From Orbilia blumenaviensis (taxonomy: Eukaryota > Ascomycota > Orbiliomycetes > Orbiliales > Orbiliaceae), in contig JAVHNS010000005.1 in NCBI GenBank assembly GCA_036872755.1, positions 2,232,001 to 2,296,000 on the forward strand: DNA of 64,000 bases, given 5' to 3'. How positions within the stretch are numbered: position 1 is the first letter of the stretch; every line of letters begins with the position of its first letter. The position numbers and the translations under genes are program-made. Shown piece by piece: positions 12,300 to 23,575 of this stretch. Below the pieces are notes generated by a model that was given only the letters and a program-made list of their open reading frames with translations, was not told the origin of the DNA and ran no database searches.

Positions 12300-12915
12300 C
12301 AGATGTACATGGTTCAATCAATATTTTAAATGATAGCTCTCATTGAGTCGAAACATGTTAGCCTGCATGTAAAGCGCCAAACACCAAAGCTATTTTTCCA
12401 TGGCCCCAGCTTTAAACGCTTTATCAAAATTTCAAATTTTATGCATGCAAAGATAAAAGATAATCCTCAATACCTATAGGCGTAGGTGCCTACGTAGCCA
12501 GTAATATCAGATAGCTAGTAGTTAGTAATATTATCCGACTAACTTAACACATTCTAAATCCCAAGATCGTCCCCAGTCAATAATCTATCCTCTAAATAAA
12601 TCTCAACTCTACTTCAATCTTTGAGCCTGTGTAAACGCTGACTGATAAGATACGACAAGCCATGTATTTTTTCTTCCCCCGGGGACCGCAATGTAAAACT
12701 CCAGTGCTGTAGGATTCAAGAAGCATTATCTATATTGTAGATATCTCACCACCATCGATGCACCATCATCACCATCACCATCACCGTCCTAAGTCCTGCA
12801 AAGCACATCAATCCTTTTCCTTTCACCCCCTTCAAGCTATTCCAAAAATCCATAGTACACCAGCAATTTCTAAGCCTTCAAGCCACAAGCTTGCTGATTT
12901 TCCGCGGATCTGGCG
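12300..12915. other. Spacer between BTB genes 2 and 3
   Basis: Contains the 3' flank of BTB gene 2 and the leader of BTB gene 3. A short trinucleotide repeat of CAT/CAC units lies at about 12759-12784; in one frame it reads as a histidine run, but that frame overlaps BTB gene 3 exon 1 in the wrong phase. No other gene is seen. Confidence 0.55.
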
Positions 12916-13893
12916 ATGTCTCTCCCAGAAAGTCAAGCCCAAGTATCCACGATGCCATCAGCCTCTGAAGCCGAAAACGTTGGGCAAAGACCGTTTAAAC
13001 GAGCTAAAGTCAACGTTGTCTGCATAGGAGAATCAGAGGGTTCTCTGCTTAGGTGTGTATAAGGATATCCCATATTTCCACCCACATATGTATTTGTTAA
13101 TTGGGAGTACCATAACTGACCCTATGAGATATTGGTTGGCTCCATTGACAGTCTTCTGATAGACCCCCGGTTTTCCGACGTTAAGGTTATCATCGGTCAA
13201 GAAAGATTGCAATATGACCTTCATCGAGCAATAATTTGTTCGCAATCAACCTTCTTTAGTGCTGCCTGCAAAGAAGGGTTCAAAGAAAGCAATACTCGAG
13301 AAATCGACTTACCCGATATTGAATCTGAAGCCTTCGAAGTCGTTGTCACATGGCTTTACCACGGGGGTTACTCTATCAAGGGAAAGGTTGACCCAAAGAA
13401 GTTCTGCGAACTTTACCAAGCTACAGACTTCTTAGGTGTCGATTCCTTGAAAAAAGCCATGATGTCTGCCGCAGCTAGAGCTTTGCAAGAAGACGTTTAC
13501 AAGGAGTCTTATAGCAGTCCAAATGGGCCTCCAGACCACATTCTTGGAGAGAAGACGATTGACAACCCGCTCGAGCTTATTCAGTTACTTACGGAATATG
13601 CCCCGTGTTCCGATTGGCAGTGCTTACGCCAGGTTGCTGACAAAGCCATTCCGCACAACCGTCTCTCGGGGCCTTGGCTACGGGGTTTTGCAGGCTCTGA
13701 TCCTTCTGAGATCAACGGCTTCTTCGCCGCCATAATGCTCGATGCATACCAGGAGCTCATGAGTTCAGTATTCTGTGGTCCCTGTACGAGACAATTCAGG
13801 AATGGCATCCGAAAATGTCAGAACTGTCGAAAACCACTTCCCTTCCACAAACGAGAAAGCGCTCCGGAAAAAGTGGAAAGCCCACCAATCTAG
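12916..13893 (+). CDS. BTB/POZ domain protein 3 of the cluster (two exons, 292 aa)
   Basis: Exon 1 (12916-13052) starts MSLPESQAQVSTMPSAS and has a basic patch RPFKRAK, in the position of PTKRLR in BTB protein 1. The phase-2 intron 13053-13151 (CTGAC branch, GACAG acceptor) leads into exon 2 (13152-13893). BTB elements are LLIDPRFSDVKVIIG, YDLHRAIICSQSTFFSAAC, IDLPDIESEAFEVVVTWLYH and YQATDFLGVDSLKKAM. The distal helical region contains APCSDWQCLRQVADKA, nearly the same as in BTB protein 2. The knuckle is CGPC-X10-CQNC, followed by a basic tail ending VESPPI. Proteins 2 and 3 look like the closest pair. Probable adaptor or regulatory protein; partner unknown. Confidence 0.84.
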
Positions 13894-14585
13894 TCGGGAT
13901 ATCTTCGAAAGACGCAATCCCTGCAATATTTCCCTTCCGAGTGTGCTCCTACCTTGCTAAAATCACTGCTTCGTCAAACATAAGGTTTTCAAAACTTATC
14001 CCATACTCACATCACTTCTTATCCTAGTTACCACCATACCGTTTCATTGTATACATAGCTACCGAAAAGTGCTCGCTCCTACTTCTTTACTTCTACAAAC
14101 TTATTTTCTAAATCATGGGTGGATAAGATTTCCCATTCCTTGCAATTGATGGTTATAGCTATCATATACAGTTATTGCAAAAAGAAAAGTAGGCATCGCT
14201 GAAACCAACGTCTACCTCCCTCCTAATCCGCAAGGTATTCAGAATACGAAAAGATATGCTTTTATTCTTATTAATATCATTGTTCAAACTACGAAAAAGA
14301 AACCCCTTTCGTCCCAGGATTCGTGAAAGAAAAGCTAACAATGAAGGAAATTTGAAGTAGCCTGCCATTACCTCGCTCAGTCATCGGAGACATTCAGTCA
14401 TCGACCACCGTGGATGATAATTGTTTAATTACATGATGATTCACAACTGAACCCTAGCTGTGACAGGTACGATTTATGAAAGGGAGCCATGGGTCGGGTA
14501 AACAGATAATACAGAGGGCAGGAGAACTGGTGACCTAGGCAGAAATATTAATTGAAAGAAAGCAGCTTGCATTGCTGCGTCTCAA
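13894..14585. other. Convergent spacer between BTB gene 3 and the phosphatase gene
   Basis: Tail-to-tail spacer holding the 3' ends of BTB gene 3 and of the minus-strand histidine phosphatase. Small frames such as 14162-14368 show no domain. Nothing else is seen. Confidence 0.55.
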
Positions 14586-15622
14586 TCAAAAGACAATTGT
14601 AGGTTGTTCGGGATCATCGAAAGCTCCATCGCCGCCAAGGTTTCCAGAAGCATCTGTTTCAGCAGCAACTTCGGCAGGCGCAGGGGTACCAGTAGGTGAA
14701 TCAAGTTCTCCAGCCCGTTTAACTTTGCGAAGCTCGACAGACCAGTGCTCCTCAACCAACTTAAAGGGACTTCCTTCACCGTCGTCAGAAGTAATTGGAG
14801 CAAACGTGTAGCCACGATATTCGCAGTTACGATACTTATCCCGATTCTCGACGAAAGGGAAATCTTGCGGGGTTAGCCAACGAAGAAACCCCGAATGAGT
14901 CACCTGCCCATAGAAAGTCAGTACTCATACAGTGCATATATTAAAGAAGCTTAGGAACAACTTACGACGGCAATGACACTTTCGGGCCGCTCGAAAAGCC
15001 ATTTACGAACGCATGTTGCACGGATGCCAAGGTTATTACGAGTATAAAATCCATGAGACTTTGTCAACCAATCATGACGCTCGCAATTGCTAAAGTCCAG
15101 TGATGGAAAGGTTTTTTTAAGCGACTCGACAGAACTACCAGTATCGCAGGGATTTGGAGATGTCTCTAAAAATCACAGAAATATACTCAGTTTCCGTAAA
15201 ATCGTTGTCTTGCGTGTAAACCCTCTGCACAAAGTGCGTAAAGTCAACGTATGGAAATATATCTTTTTTTAACATACCTTGGACCTCAGGGAGGACAACA
15301 AATGGCACATTTCCCTCACGAAACTCTTTCCCAAAGGCGAGAAATGCCGTTTCCAGAGTTCGGAAAAGTGGTGAGACCACTACAAGCTCTAAATTCTTAA
15401 ATTCTTCCCACTCACCACCCGCAAAGGCGTCACGAAGACCTTCGACGCATTGCTGCTTGCCCAGATCAGTAAGACGCGGATCTGGTTGTTGGAAATCCTA
15501 TATTTTCTTAACTTAGCTAGACCTGTCTCATTTAGCGTAACTAAGAATAGATTTATTACATCTTCCAGGTTGTGTGTAGCCTGTCCATGGCGGATCAGTA
15601 TGATCTTTGTGTTTGGTGCCAT
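14586..15622 (-). CDS. Histidine phosphatase superfamily protein, PMU1/phosphoglycerate-mutase-like (four exons, 266 aa)
   Basis: Exons on the minus strand are 15622-15560, 15497-15278, 15165-14966 and 14903-14586, 267 codons with all phases closing. The catalytic RHG motif appears early as IILIRHGQATHNLED. Splicing of a 62-nt intron joins it to DFQQPDPRLTDLGKQQC, the conserved family sequence. VVVSPLFRTLETA supplies the second arginine, and the catalytic C-terminal histidine lies in IAVVTHSGFLRW, again built across a splice junction. The tail after RAGELDSPTGTP is Ala/Glu-rich and probably disordered. This is the fungal family related to yeast Pmu1, annotated as phosphoglycerate mutase-like but usually acting as phosphatases; the true substrate cannot be read from sequence. 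It lies between the BTB cluster and SPP2, with no functional link evident. Confidence 0.88.
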
Positions 15623-18600
15623 TGTTGTCTGATTGTAGGATACTAGTCGTTTGAAGCCCTGATTATCTCTGCGGTAATTAGCACGCATCCGACCCACAAA
15701 CCAGCTTCTAAAGCCCATCCAACTCCATAACCATTCTAGAACGAACCGAAATACGCCTTCTGCCAAAGACTGTGCGAAATATCAAGGGATGTCGACATAC
15801 CTATGAACTTTGGGAAATCCGATGGTATACAGGATGTAGCTGCTAATGTTGATGAAGCTGATGAAGAAGATGATGGTGGTGCAGTAAGGATAAAGATAAA
15901 GATCGAGTTGGTATTGATGTGCCAAAGAAAAACAAAATCAATCATCCGCCTGCGATGGATACGCTGGGTAGGCTCTGTTGGTAGGCAGTAGACGTATTTA
16001 CGTCCTCTCTAAGACGATTGAGGAATACTCCCAGGCATATACGAAAAATATAATGTCAAACAGGGTTACCAGAGAGAGACTCTAAGGAAAATGAAATGAT
16101 ATCATGCAAGTACAGCCTTCTTCTTCTATACATCATACGCCTTATAAGCTTAGTCTCGAGGTAAAATAAGCAGTTAAGAAGCGAATGCAGGTAAGGACTG
16201 CGAGTCCTAAGGAGAACTAAATACCACAAGGATTCTGCGTTGTGGGGCTAAACGAGCGGATGTTGGAGAGAGGCGAGGCTTGAGACGAATCCCGATACCC
16301 AAGGGTTCTGGAGCAACCCGAATGCTGTGGGCACTGGTTCCAGGTACCTGGAGCCGGACGGTTATCGTAGTGGAGCAAGGGACTTGACGACACCTTTATA
16401 TTCTAGGAAACTCAGGAGTAACTGGTCTGGAAGGCCGAAGACCGCAGCTCCATTAACTACCCCAGATTTTGAAACCCCCACGAGATAGGTCGTGTGTCCA
16501 AGCTGCTAATTTGGTATTTTCTCCGTCTCAAATTAATTATTAGGGTTAAGAAGGGAGCTTGGTAGGTGATTTAGTGATCACGAGAGCATAGCTCAGGGTG
16601 GTAGTTTTCGTATGTGCACAAATAGGAAACATCCACCCTCGATTTGTCGGAAAGTATTCAAGGACCTATTGGCAATAAAATTGTGGATAAAAAGGCTGAA
16701 AATTTTTTCAGACCACATTCTTGCGCATTAGCTAACAGTCTTCGTTATTCAAAATCAAGGAGTAGAGCCCCCGCCTTACATCACAGGCTTTCGGTTTGCC
16801 GGTACGTTTACGGAATGTGCTTGTCGGGACACCTGCGAGGAGACGACAATTTTTCGGACCGATTGACCCTTCATTTCCGAACAGCTAGGGCTAGTCCCTG
16901 TCCATCTAGTGGTCACGCACACAATCGGTACTGTTAGCAAACTTGCCGGATTCCGGACTCCTTGGCTAAGCTTTCCAGATTCAATCCTAAGCGTATTAAT
17001 ATATCAATAGTAGGATATTGCAATATACTGTGAGGGCGTACCGACCCGCCAGTGCATTAGAACAGAGCGGATTATATCTCTGACATCATCATTACTCTGT
17101 GTAACGTAACTCAAAGTTCGCCGCTTTCGGAACCTTGCCCAGAAGTGCCCAAAAGCGTCGAATTGTAACAATCAACACAACACGTTACATACGCGGATAC
17201 CGCAAGACCATCTACCTAGTATAAACAAACAACAGTGATTAACAGACTGTCATAATAAATCCTATTTCTAACACCAGCGAGACTAGTAAACACCTCTACA
17301 AGACTATAAACGCCTTAAACAAAATGTACTTTATTTTATAAAACCTACGCAATCCAATAATTTTACGGCCTTAGTGTATACGATACCTCGATGTGTACAT
17401 GCATATGTCTTCATAGATCCCGAGTTGACAAGAAACACTGAACTACACCATATAGTTCTACAACGGCAAAACAAATTCTCACTATTAGAGCGCACAAAAC
17501 CGGCGACTGTCGATGTTGAAACAGAAAGGCTCCCCGAGCACTAGTCTGTGTGATGGTGTTCGATAGTGACGAGTTCGCCCATAATTGCTCTAAGCTAGTG
17601 CTCATGGCCATAGAATGCTTGGGCCGATCAAGATAGACCCCTATTCTTCAACTGCGCCCACGACCTAATCTACAGCCAGCCTAAATTATGGAACGGCTTG
17701 CCTCGTACCCAAACCTACTACACGAATTGTGGGAACGGCGTCACACCAAACAAACTAGACATAGATAATCCTTTACGGTAAATACAATCCGAGCTTGAGC
17801 ATACTGAGATCAATTGTAATCTGAGGGAATTGACTGAACACAATCAAATATCTTTTAGCCCTGAAATCTAGCCAGCAATCAGCATTCGAACAAACCGATA
17901 TTGATACGATGACAAATTTCACTGTTTTGTAAATTTTCGATCCGTTGAAAACACTAAAATATCAAATATATCCCCCTCTAATCAACCCCATAGACTGGTC
18001 TCGGTGAAACTCTCGTGTTGGCACATATTCCGTGACTAACTACCAACATCAGCCGTTTAAAGTATAAAATGGTCGTGGAGCATTTTGAACCTTCTATGTA
18101 TACCACATATTCGCACGTGTATTAAAAGTTTCTATGATCCATTATCAACCACTCCGTGCTGTGGGGTGGTTTCAAGGGCTTTACAAGGAAACCACCACCA
18201 CTGGTCCCGGAATTTTCAGACCAGGAAACTTCGACAAAGAAATTTCAAGCAATCGGGTTATGGTTTGGCGTCAGGCTCTCGTAAATAATTTTTCATTTAT
18301 TTATTTTACGTGTATGTACGTATCTTGAGTGTTTAAGATGATTTAGAAGAATCAATATAGACGCGAACCCTAAGTAATGGGCAATTAAGTGACACATTTA
18401 CCATAATAGCTACTTGAGTAGTTTGGGACCTAACTCTGGCCTGTGGCTACAAATAAGCAAGCCACCAATCTACATTCCCTTAACAGATATGCATTACTCA
18501 GGGGATACTCACCTCTCAATATAGCCTTTTTGGTCTGTATAGCTAAAAATTATGATACGGGTTCTACCGATCTCAATAAAATAGCTATAGCCAAACTACC

Positions 18601-19044
18601 AGACCCGTACCACGATCTGCCCCTACCCCCTTTCCATAGCGGCGTCGATGTAATAAAGGAAGCATTAACCCCAATTATCAGCGATTTCAGTTGGTCTACG
18701 AGAATACTAGGTACTTAGTGGATTACGCCCGTGCATTCAAGTATCGCTGCCGGGGGCCCATATTGGCCCATGTGCACCGCCTTCTACTCCCATATGCCTG
18801 AAGCGTAATTCATATAAAGTTAGTTAATTTAATTCTATATTTATTAGGTTCGTAGGTAACAATACAAATGGAACAGTACCTTCGCTCTCCGTTGAAAACA
18901 GTTCTCGCATGATCATTCTCTGAACCATATGGCAATCTTGGGTTTAAAATTAACTGGGTACTGGTTATTCGCTTTGTCTCTCCCAAGGACGGTTTTCTGA
19001 GTTTGTCCGTTGAGTCTGAGGGTAGCCCCCGTGTTCATAGTGCC
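15623..19044. other. 3.4 kb gene-poor region
   Basis: Upstream side of the phosphatase gene and 3' side of SPP2. Longest open frames (16644-16937, 18443-18718) lack ATG starts or domain features and have no fungal homologue I can recognise. No transposon ends, tRNA cloverleaf or long repeats were found by eye. Composition is AT-rich without an obvious repeat-induced mutation signature. Confidence 0.5.
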
Positions 19045-20412
19045 TCAATGTCGGTTTCGCTCTCGACTGCGACTTCGGTGTCTCCGTCGGTCTCGATCCC
19101 GATCATCATACTCGGAAGAACGGTGTTTCCGGTCGTAGTCCCTATCGCCATCGTTATACCTATGTCTATCCCGGTCCTTCCTGTCGCGTGATCGTTCCCT
19201 ATAGCTATCCCTTTCTCTATCCCGTGATCGTTCCCGGTAGCTGTTCCTTTCTCTATCCCGGCCCTTGTCTCTATCCCGCCTATCGCAATCTTTTTCGTCA
19301 TCCCGATATCGTTCTCGGTCACGCTTTGAGCGTGAGCTTTCTTTGTCTTCTCTATAGTCTCGATCCCTATTATCTCGGCCCCTCCAGTCTTTTTCAACAT
19401 CTTTTTTGACCAGGTCCTTAGCTGGCTCTTCCTCTACCCTATTTCCATTTTTATCCACCAAAGTGATTGGTAGATAGGTCTTATCAACTCTTTGTCGACC
19501 TTTCTTATCACCTTTTCCCCAGGCTCCAATCTCCTCAGCTCCGATGCCTTTTGCGCCGATACCTAAAAACGCGGGGCGTTTCTCAACAATCCTGGGCTTA
19601 TTTCCTGCACCCCCCGACTTTCCGATGGATTCACCCTCCTTCCAGCCCATACCTCTAAGTAAAGCTGCTCCAAACTCCTCAACGGGCACGGCTGCATATT
19701 CCTCGAGGGTTGCTGCATCTGGGCGGGATGCAACATCCGCCCTGTACGCATCATCCTCATTCTGAACAAAGGCTCGATTGTCTGTTACATTCCCTGATGC
19801 AGCTGGTATCGTCAAAGTGCTTGCTTTGGCTTTGTCTCCAGCTAGCAGGGCCTCCACTGCAAGCTGATCCTCTGTTTTTTCATCCCTCTCAGTTACAGCT
19901 TCGCCTTCGGCATCTTCATTGCTAGAATCCGCCATTGATATATCACCCTCAGTGATCGTCATCCCAGCTGTCGATTTCTCTACAAATTGAAGGCCGACTT
20001 TCATCGGCTCGTCTCCAATAATGTCTCGCGTATCGACCGGTAATCCATTCTTTTGCGCAGTTGCCTCCGGGGGCAAGTATATCCCTTTCTTTTTCCGGCT
20101 CTCAGCTCGCCAATCTTTATTCCTCAAAGCAGGTATAACCAAAGTTTTTGCTTCCTTCTCTCCTTCGGCGGTGACCGCGCCCTTACTACCAAAGCCCGTC
20201 ACCAGCTGTACTTTATCTCTGTGGTCATCTTCGTTGAGGTCGTCATCCTCATCGTCGGAGAGAGCCGGTCCACGCTTATTACCAGGTTTGGCAAAAGCGG
20301 ATCGACCAGGCGTTGGCTTTTTGGCTGCAGCGGTCGACCCACCTACCAACTTCTTCGCTCCAAGTGAGATTGAGAACCCACCCGTACCCTTAGCAGGCAG
20401 GTCCATTGCCAT
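19045..20412 (-). CDS. SPP2: G-patch pre-mRNA-splicing factor Spp2 / GPKOW homologue (single exon, 455 aa)
   Basis: Spp2 recruits and activates the DEAH-box ATPase Prp2 before the first step of splicing. The N-terminus GFSISLGAKKL is the conserved fungal Spp2 start, followed by an acidic DDEDDDLNEDD stretch and KTLVIPALRNKDWR. The G-patch is at about residues 225-285: ATLEEYAAVPVEEFGAALL, then RGMGWKEGESIGK, then RPAFLGIGAKGIG. The last 130 residues are an arginine/aspartate/serine-rich RS-like tail made of degenerate RDRERDSYRERS-type units, ending RSRERNRH. No intron is needed. A second in-frame ATG at 20406 would remove only two residues. Nuclear. Family assignment rests on the G-patch context and the N-terminal motif. 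Confidence 0.92.
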   Translation of the reverse strand: MAMDLPAKGTGGFSISLGAKKLVGGSTAAAKKPTPGRSAFAKPGNKRGPALSDDEDDDLNEDDHRDKVQLVTGFGSKGAVTAEGEKEAKTLVIPALRNKDWRAESRKKKGIYLPPEATAQKNGLPVDTRDIIGDEPMKVGLQFVEKSTAGMTITEGDISMADSSNEDAEGEAVTERDEKTEDQLAVEALLAGDKAKASTLTIPAASGNVTDNRAFVQNEDDAYRADVASRPDAATLEEYAAVPVEEFGAALLRGMGWKEGESIGKSGGAGNKPRIVEKRPAFLGIGAKGIGAEEIGAWGKGDKKGRQRVDKTYLPITLVDKNGNRVEEEPAKDLVKKDVEKDWRGRDNRDRDYREDKESSRSKRDRERYRDDEKDCDRRDRDKGRDRERNSYRERSRDRERDSYRERSRDRKDRDRHRYNDGDRDYDRKHRSSEYDDRDRDRRRHRSRSRERNRH

Positions 20413-21688
20413 AGCTATGCAGAGCTGAAAGTGAAACCTCGGAATGTCGTCGCGGCGCCTGCGTATGTGTGTGTGTGGGTGCGTGTAGACGTGTCCTCGT
20501 AATTAGAGCTCCAGAATTTTTGTGTGCGATGTAACGTTATAGCGGATAATTCCCCTCTATTAGATCATAACGCCAAAATAGGCCGTTTCTTGGGCAGGAG
20601 TAGCCTGCCTTGGAAGCAGGGTGAAATGTCAGCTTCGGATTGTCCGGTCGGTGGTGTAGCAACTGATGAGAAGGGAATTCGGGGCGAGGCGTGGTGTTGA
20701 GTCAACGGGTCGGTTGTTTGTGAGAGGCGACGTTTGACCATTTTTGGATCCCGGACAGTCTTGGCGTATAAAAATCAAGGAAATCCAGAATTTGAGCCTG
20801 ACGGAAGGCAAGCGAGACCCTGCATTCGAACTAGTCTCGGGATAACTTCCTAAAGATCAAGTTGGTCATTTTGACAGAAGGAAACGTAATACCCGTTTAG
20901 CAGATCGGATGCAAAGTATTAATCGAGGATAGGAGACGACTTTGCGGAGGCCAGATTCAGTCCCGACCGTCTCTAGAGGGAATGATAATCGACGAGACCA
21001 CAGTCCAGCTCGGGAGGCGCATGCACAGCGCGACGACGGTCAATCAAGTGCTTGTGCCACACAAATGTTAAGCCACCGGAAACTGAAGTGGAGGTTGGTT
21101 TCTTGAAACAAATTTTGAATGTGGCTGCTTGTCATCGGAAATAAAAACAGGTTCTGAATGTGATTTCCTTGCTCTCAATCCAGGGACCAAGAGCCACTGA
21201 TGTCATGCCGCAGGTGCGACTCCATTTATTGGAGAAAGGGTGGATTCAATATCTTGGAATGCATGTGTGTTACCAGATTTAGGCCCTTTGAACATCCTTG
21301 GACCGTTCTAAACATGTGGGGAATATAACGGCGGACCCCCGGCTTCCTACACGATATGCATAGGATTTTGCAGCCACGGGATACTCAGCTATGAATATGC
21401 CTATACACAAGCCAGAGAAGTAAGCGAAAGCTTATAGTCACAATTTTCGACAAGTTGGAATATCCTACCCACCCAACTTATTGGTGATATAGGCGCATAA
21501 TCTAAATGCATGATGCGGTTGAAGTCTCAGGTCATGCAAGTTCCAAGAATTTCAAATTCAATGATCTCAAGGGGGAAGTTCATGACGAACTACGCCTCGG
21601 TTGTATCTAGTCTGTTACTTAGCGTTGGCATCCAACTGGTTAGGTTAAAATCGTGGACAATACCCCTCCGCTTTGAAGACATACCATG

Positions 21689-21770
21689 GCACTCGGGTGA
21701 CATAAAAAGAGAAGCAAAATACGGCCAACACACTAAGTATTTTGCTTCTCTTTTTATGTCACTCGAGTGC
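21689..21770. repeat. Near-perfect inverted repeat, 34-nt arms with 14-nt loop
   Basis: Left arm 21689-21722 begins GCACTCGGGTGACATAAAAA and right arm 21737-21770 is its reverse complement except at one position, where the change would give a G-U pair in RNA. The 14-nt loop is 21723-21736. Pairing stops abruptly outside both arms and I see no target-site duplication. It could be a microRNA-like precursor, a tiny foldback element or a structured RNA end. Confidence 0.85.
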
Positions 21771-23552
21771 ACGGCTTAATCTGGAAAATCACCCATGAAA
21801 AGTTTTACTTCTATGATTCCCAACATTGTGAAAGCGCTGAGGAAAATTCCTGAGAAATGGCAGTGACACAGAGAAAAAAATGCGCTTAGTGTTGGGCCAC
21901 TGGTCCGCCGGATTTCAATCCCGGGTATTTCACGATGCTGATTTGTTCTCAAACAACGAAGTCCCATCAACCGCATCCGCCTCCAAACAACGCATTTCGC
22001 GCCAAAACCAGTAATGAAACCTTGCAGATGAGTCTCTGCCTTGGTTTTAAGATGCATTTTGCAGTATATCGACAGAAGGGATGCATGCTAAAGCGTGCGT
22101 CTTAAGTTTCCCGAAAGTTTTCCAAGGCACAGCCAACTTTTGAACATGGTATAAATGCCCCACTAGACTGTACCCCTCGACGATCTCTTCCTGTAGAAGT
22201 TATAAATCCAGTGCTTCTAACTCTGCGCCCCAATGTCAAATAGCAAAATCTAATATACGAGGGTGATGAAGCAGGTTTTCTATCGCTCCTTTTGTGTTGC
22301 ATTCTACATTTCCAACACACCATTGGCCAGGCCCAGTCTCTGCACGACCACAAGAGATGCATATCTCAACTTCTCCAACATTTTCCCCTGTTACCTTGCC
22401 TTGTGGGTAAAGTTGGTTGGTCATGTGTGAGCTCGGAGGGGCCACTCTCAGAGCCCTGCGAGCGAGGGACTGCAGGGTCTCCCAAAGGCCAGACCGGACC
22501 GTTTTGGAAAGCTCTCGCCATGCATGGTAGGAATAAAGTTACAGAAAGATCGACACGGGCTAAAATGTCGAGCTTCCTCTCCACAGATAGGAAAGGGCCA
22601 ATCCGGAATAGCACCCTTCTCGCATCTGCATGAACAACATGAGCACCTAGTCTTTCATTCAGTGGGTACTGACCACAGTCCCACCCATCCACACCGCCCG
22701 TTGGCGGAACATCCCTGGACGCACATACTTCATACCCTCCACAGCCGTTCTTGTCGTTCTGCAGCTGCAGAATATTCTAGCCTGACCATTAGACACTGCT
22801 GTCTCCCAACAACTGGGTGGCACTTGGACCAATAGGGTCAAAGAATTTTAATATCCGTGGCGGTGTTGCAATTGGGAGAAACGCGCACTCTGTATGGCGG
22901 CCTTCCCTTTCCCTCAAAGCTGATATCGAAATTCGGCATGCAAATATATTTTTAGCGTTCGCGTTCGCATGGGCTGTTATCTCGCAAAGATCGTGCAGCT
23001 TACTAACGGAGTCCGAAAGGGCTACTCACTAGATAGGTTTAGTATTGGGCCTCATGAAGCTTAGGAAAAAGGAAAGAAAGGAAAAAAAAATATGAGGAGG
23101 GTTGGACGCAAGTATCGCATGACTTTATAGTGATGAGCTTGAGAATAAAACCCGAGGCTCCGTTAACCGGTTACAGGCTCCGTGCATCGAAATACTTCTT
23201 GCTCATCCGTTCGCTTTGGAAGTTCTGTCTTTTGGGGCAAAGGGACAACCCGGGATAGTCGACTGTTTCTAACCCAGAAATGCGAAGATGGATAGTTTGG
23301 CATTTTCAACCCCTCTCGAAAAAAGGAGGGCAGCTTCAGCTCCACGTCGATCAAATGCTCAGCTTCAAACATAGTCCTCTGATCTTTCGAACCCTCCTGG
23401 TGGTCAGAAGACGTCGTAAATCTTTTGTCGTTGCGGTACAATGAAAAACCCCGCAGCTGGCTACCCGCCCAATGCCACGTATAGCCAACTAAATCCCCTT
23501 CAGTCCTTACATTCAGCTCAGGTACTACAGAGCGAGGAAAGAAGTGGTTTTC

Positions 23553-23575
23553 TTTTTTTTTTTTTTTTTTTTTTT
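23553..23575. repeat. T23 homopolymer
   Basis: Uninterrupted run of 23 T in the gene-poor region, preceded by a GA-rich stretch. It belongs to a set of similar tracts between 23 and 46 kb. Confidence 0.9.

Noticed and set aside
12758..13027. ORF opening with a run of eight histidines
   Set aside because: It is a CAT/CAC repeat in the leader, and the rest overlaps BTB gene 3 exon 1 in another frame; composition is not protein-like.
16644..16937. 97-residue plus-strand ORF in the 15.6-19.0 kb spacer
   Set aside because: No ATG at the frame start, no domain, irregular composition.
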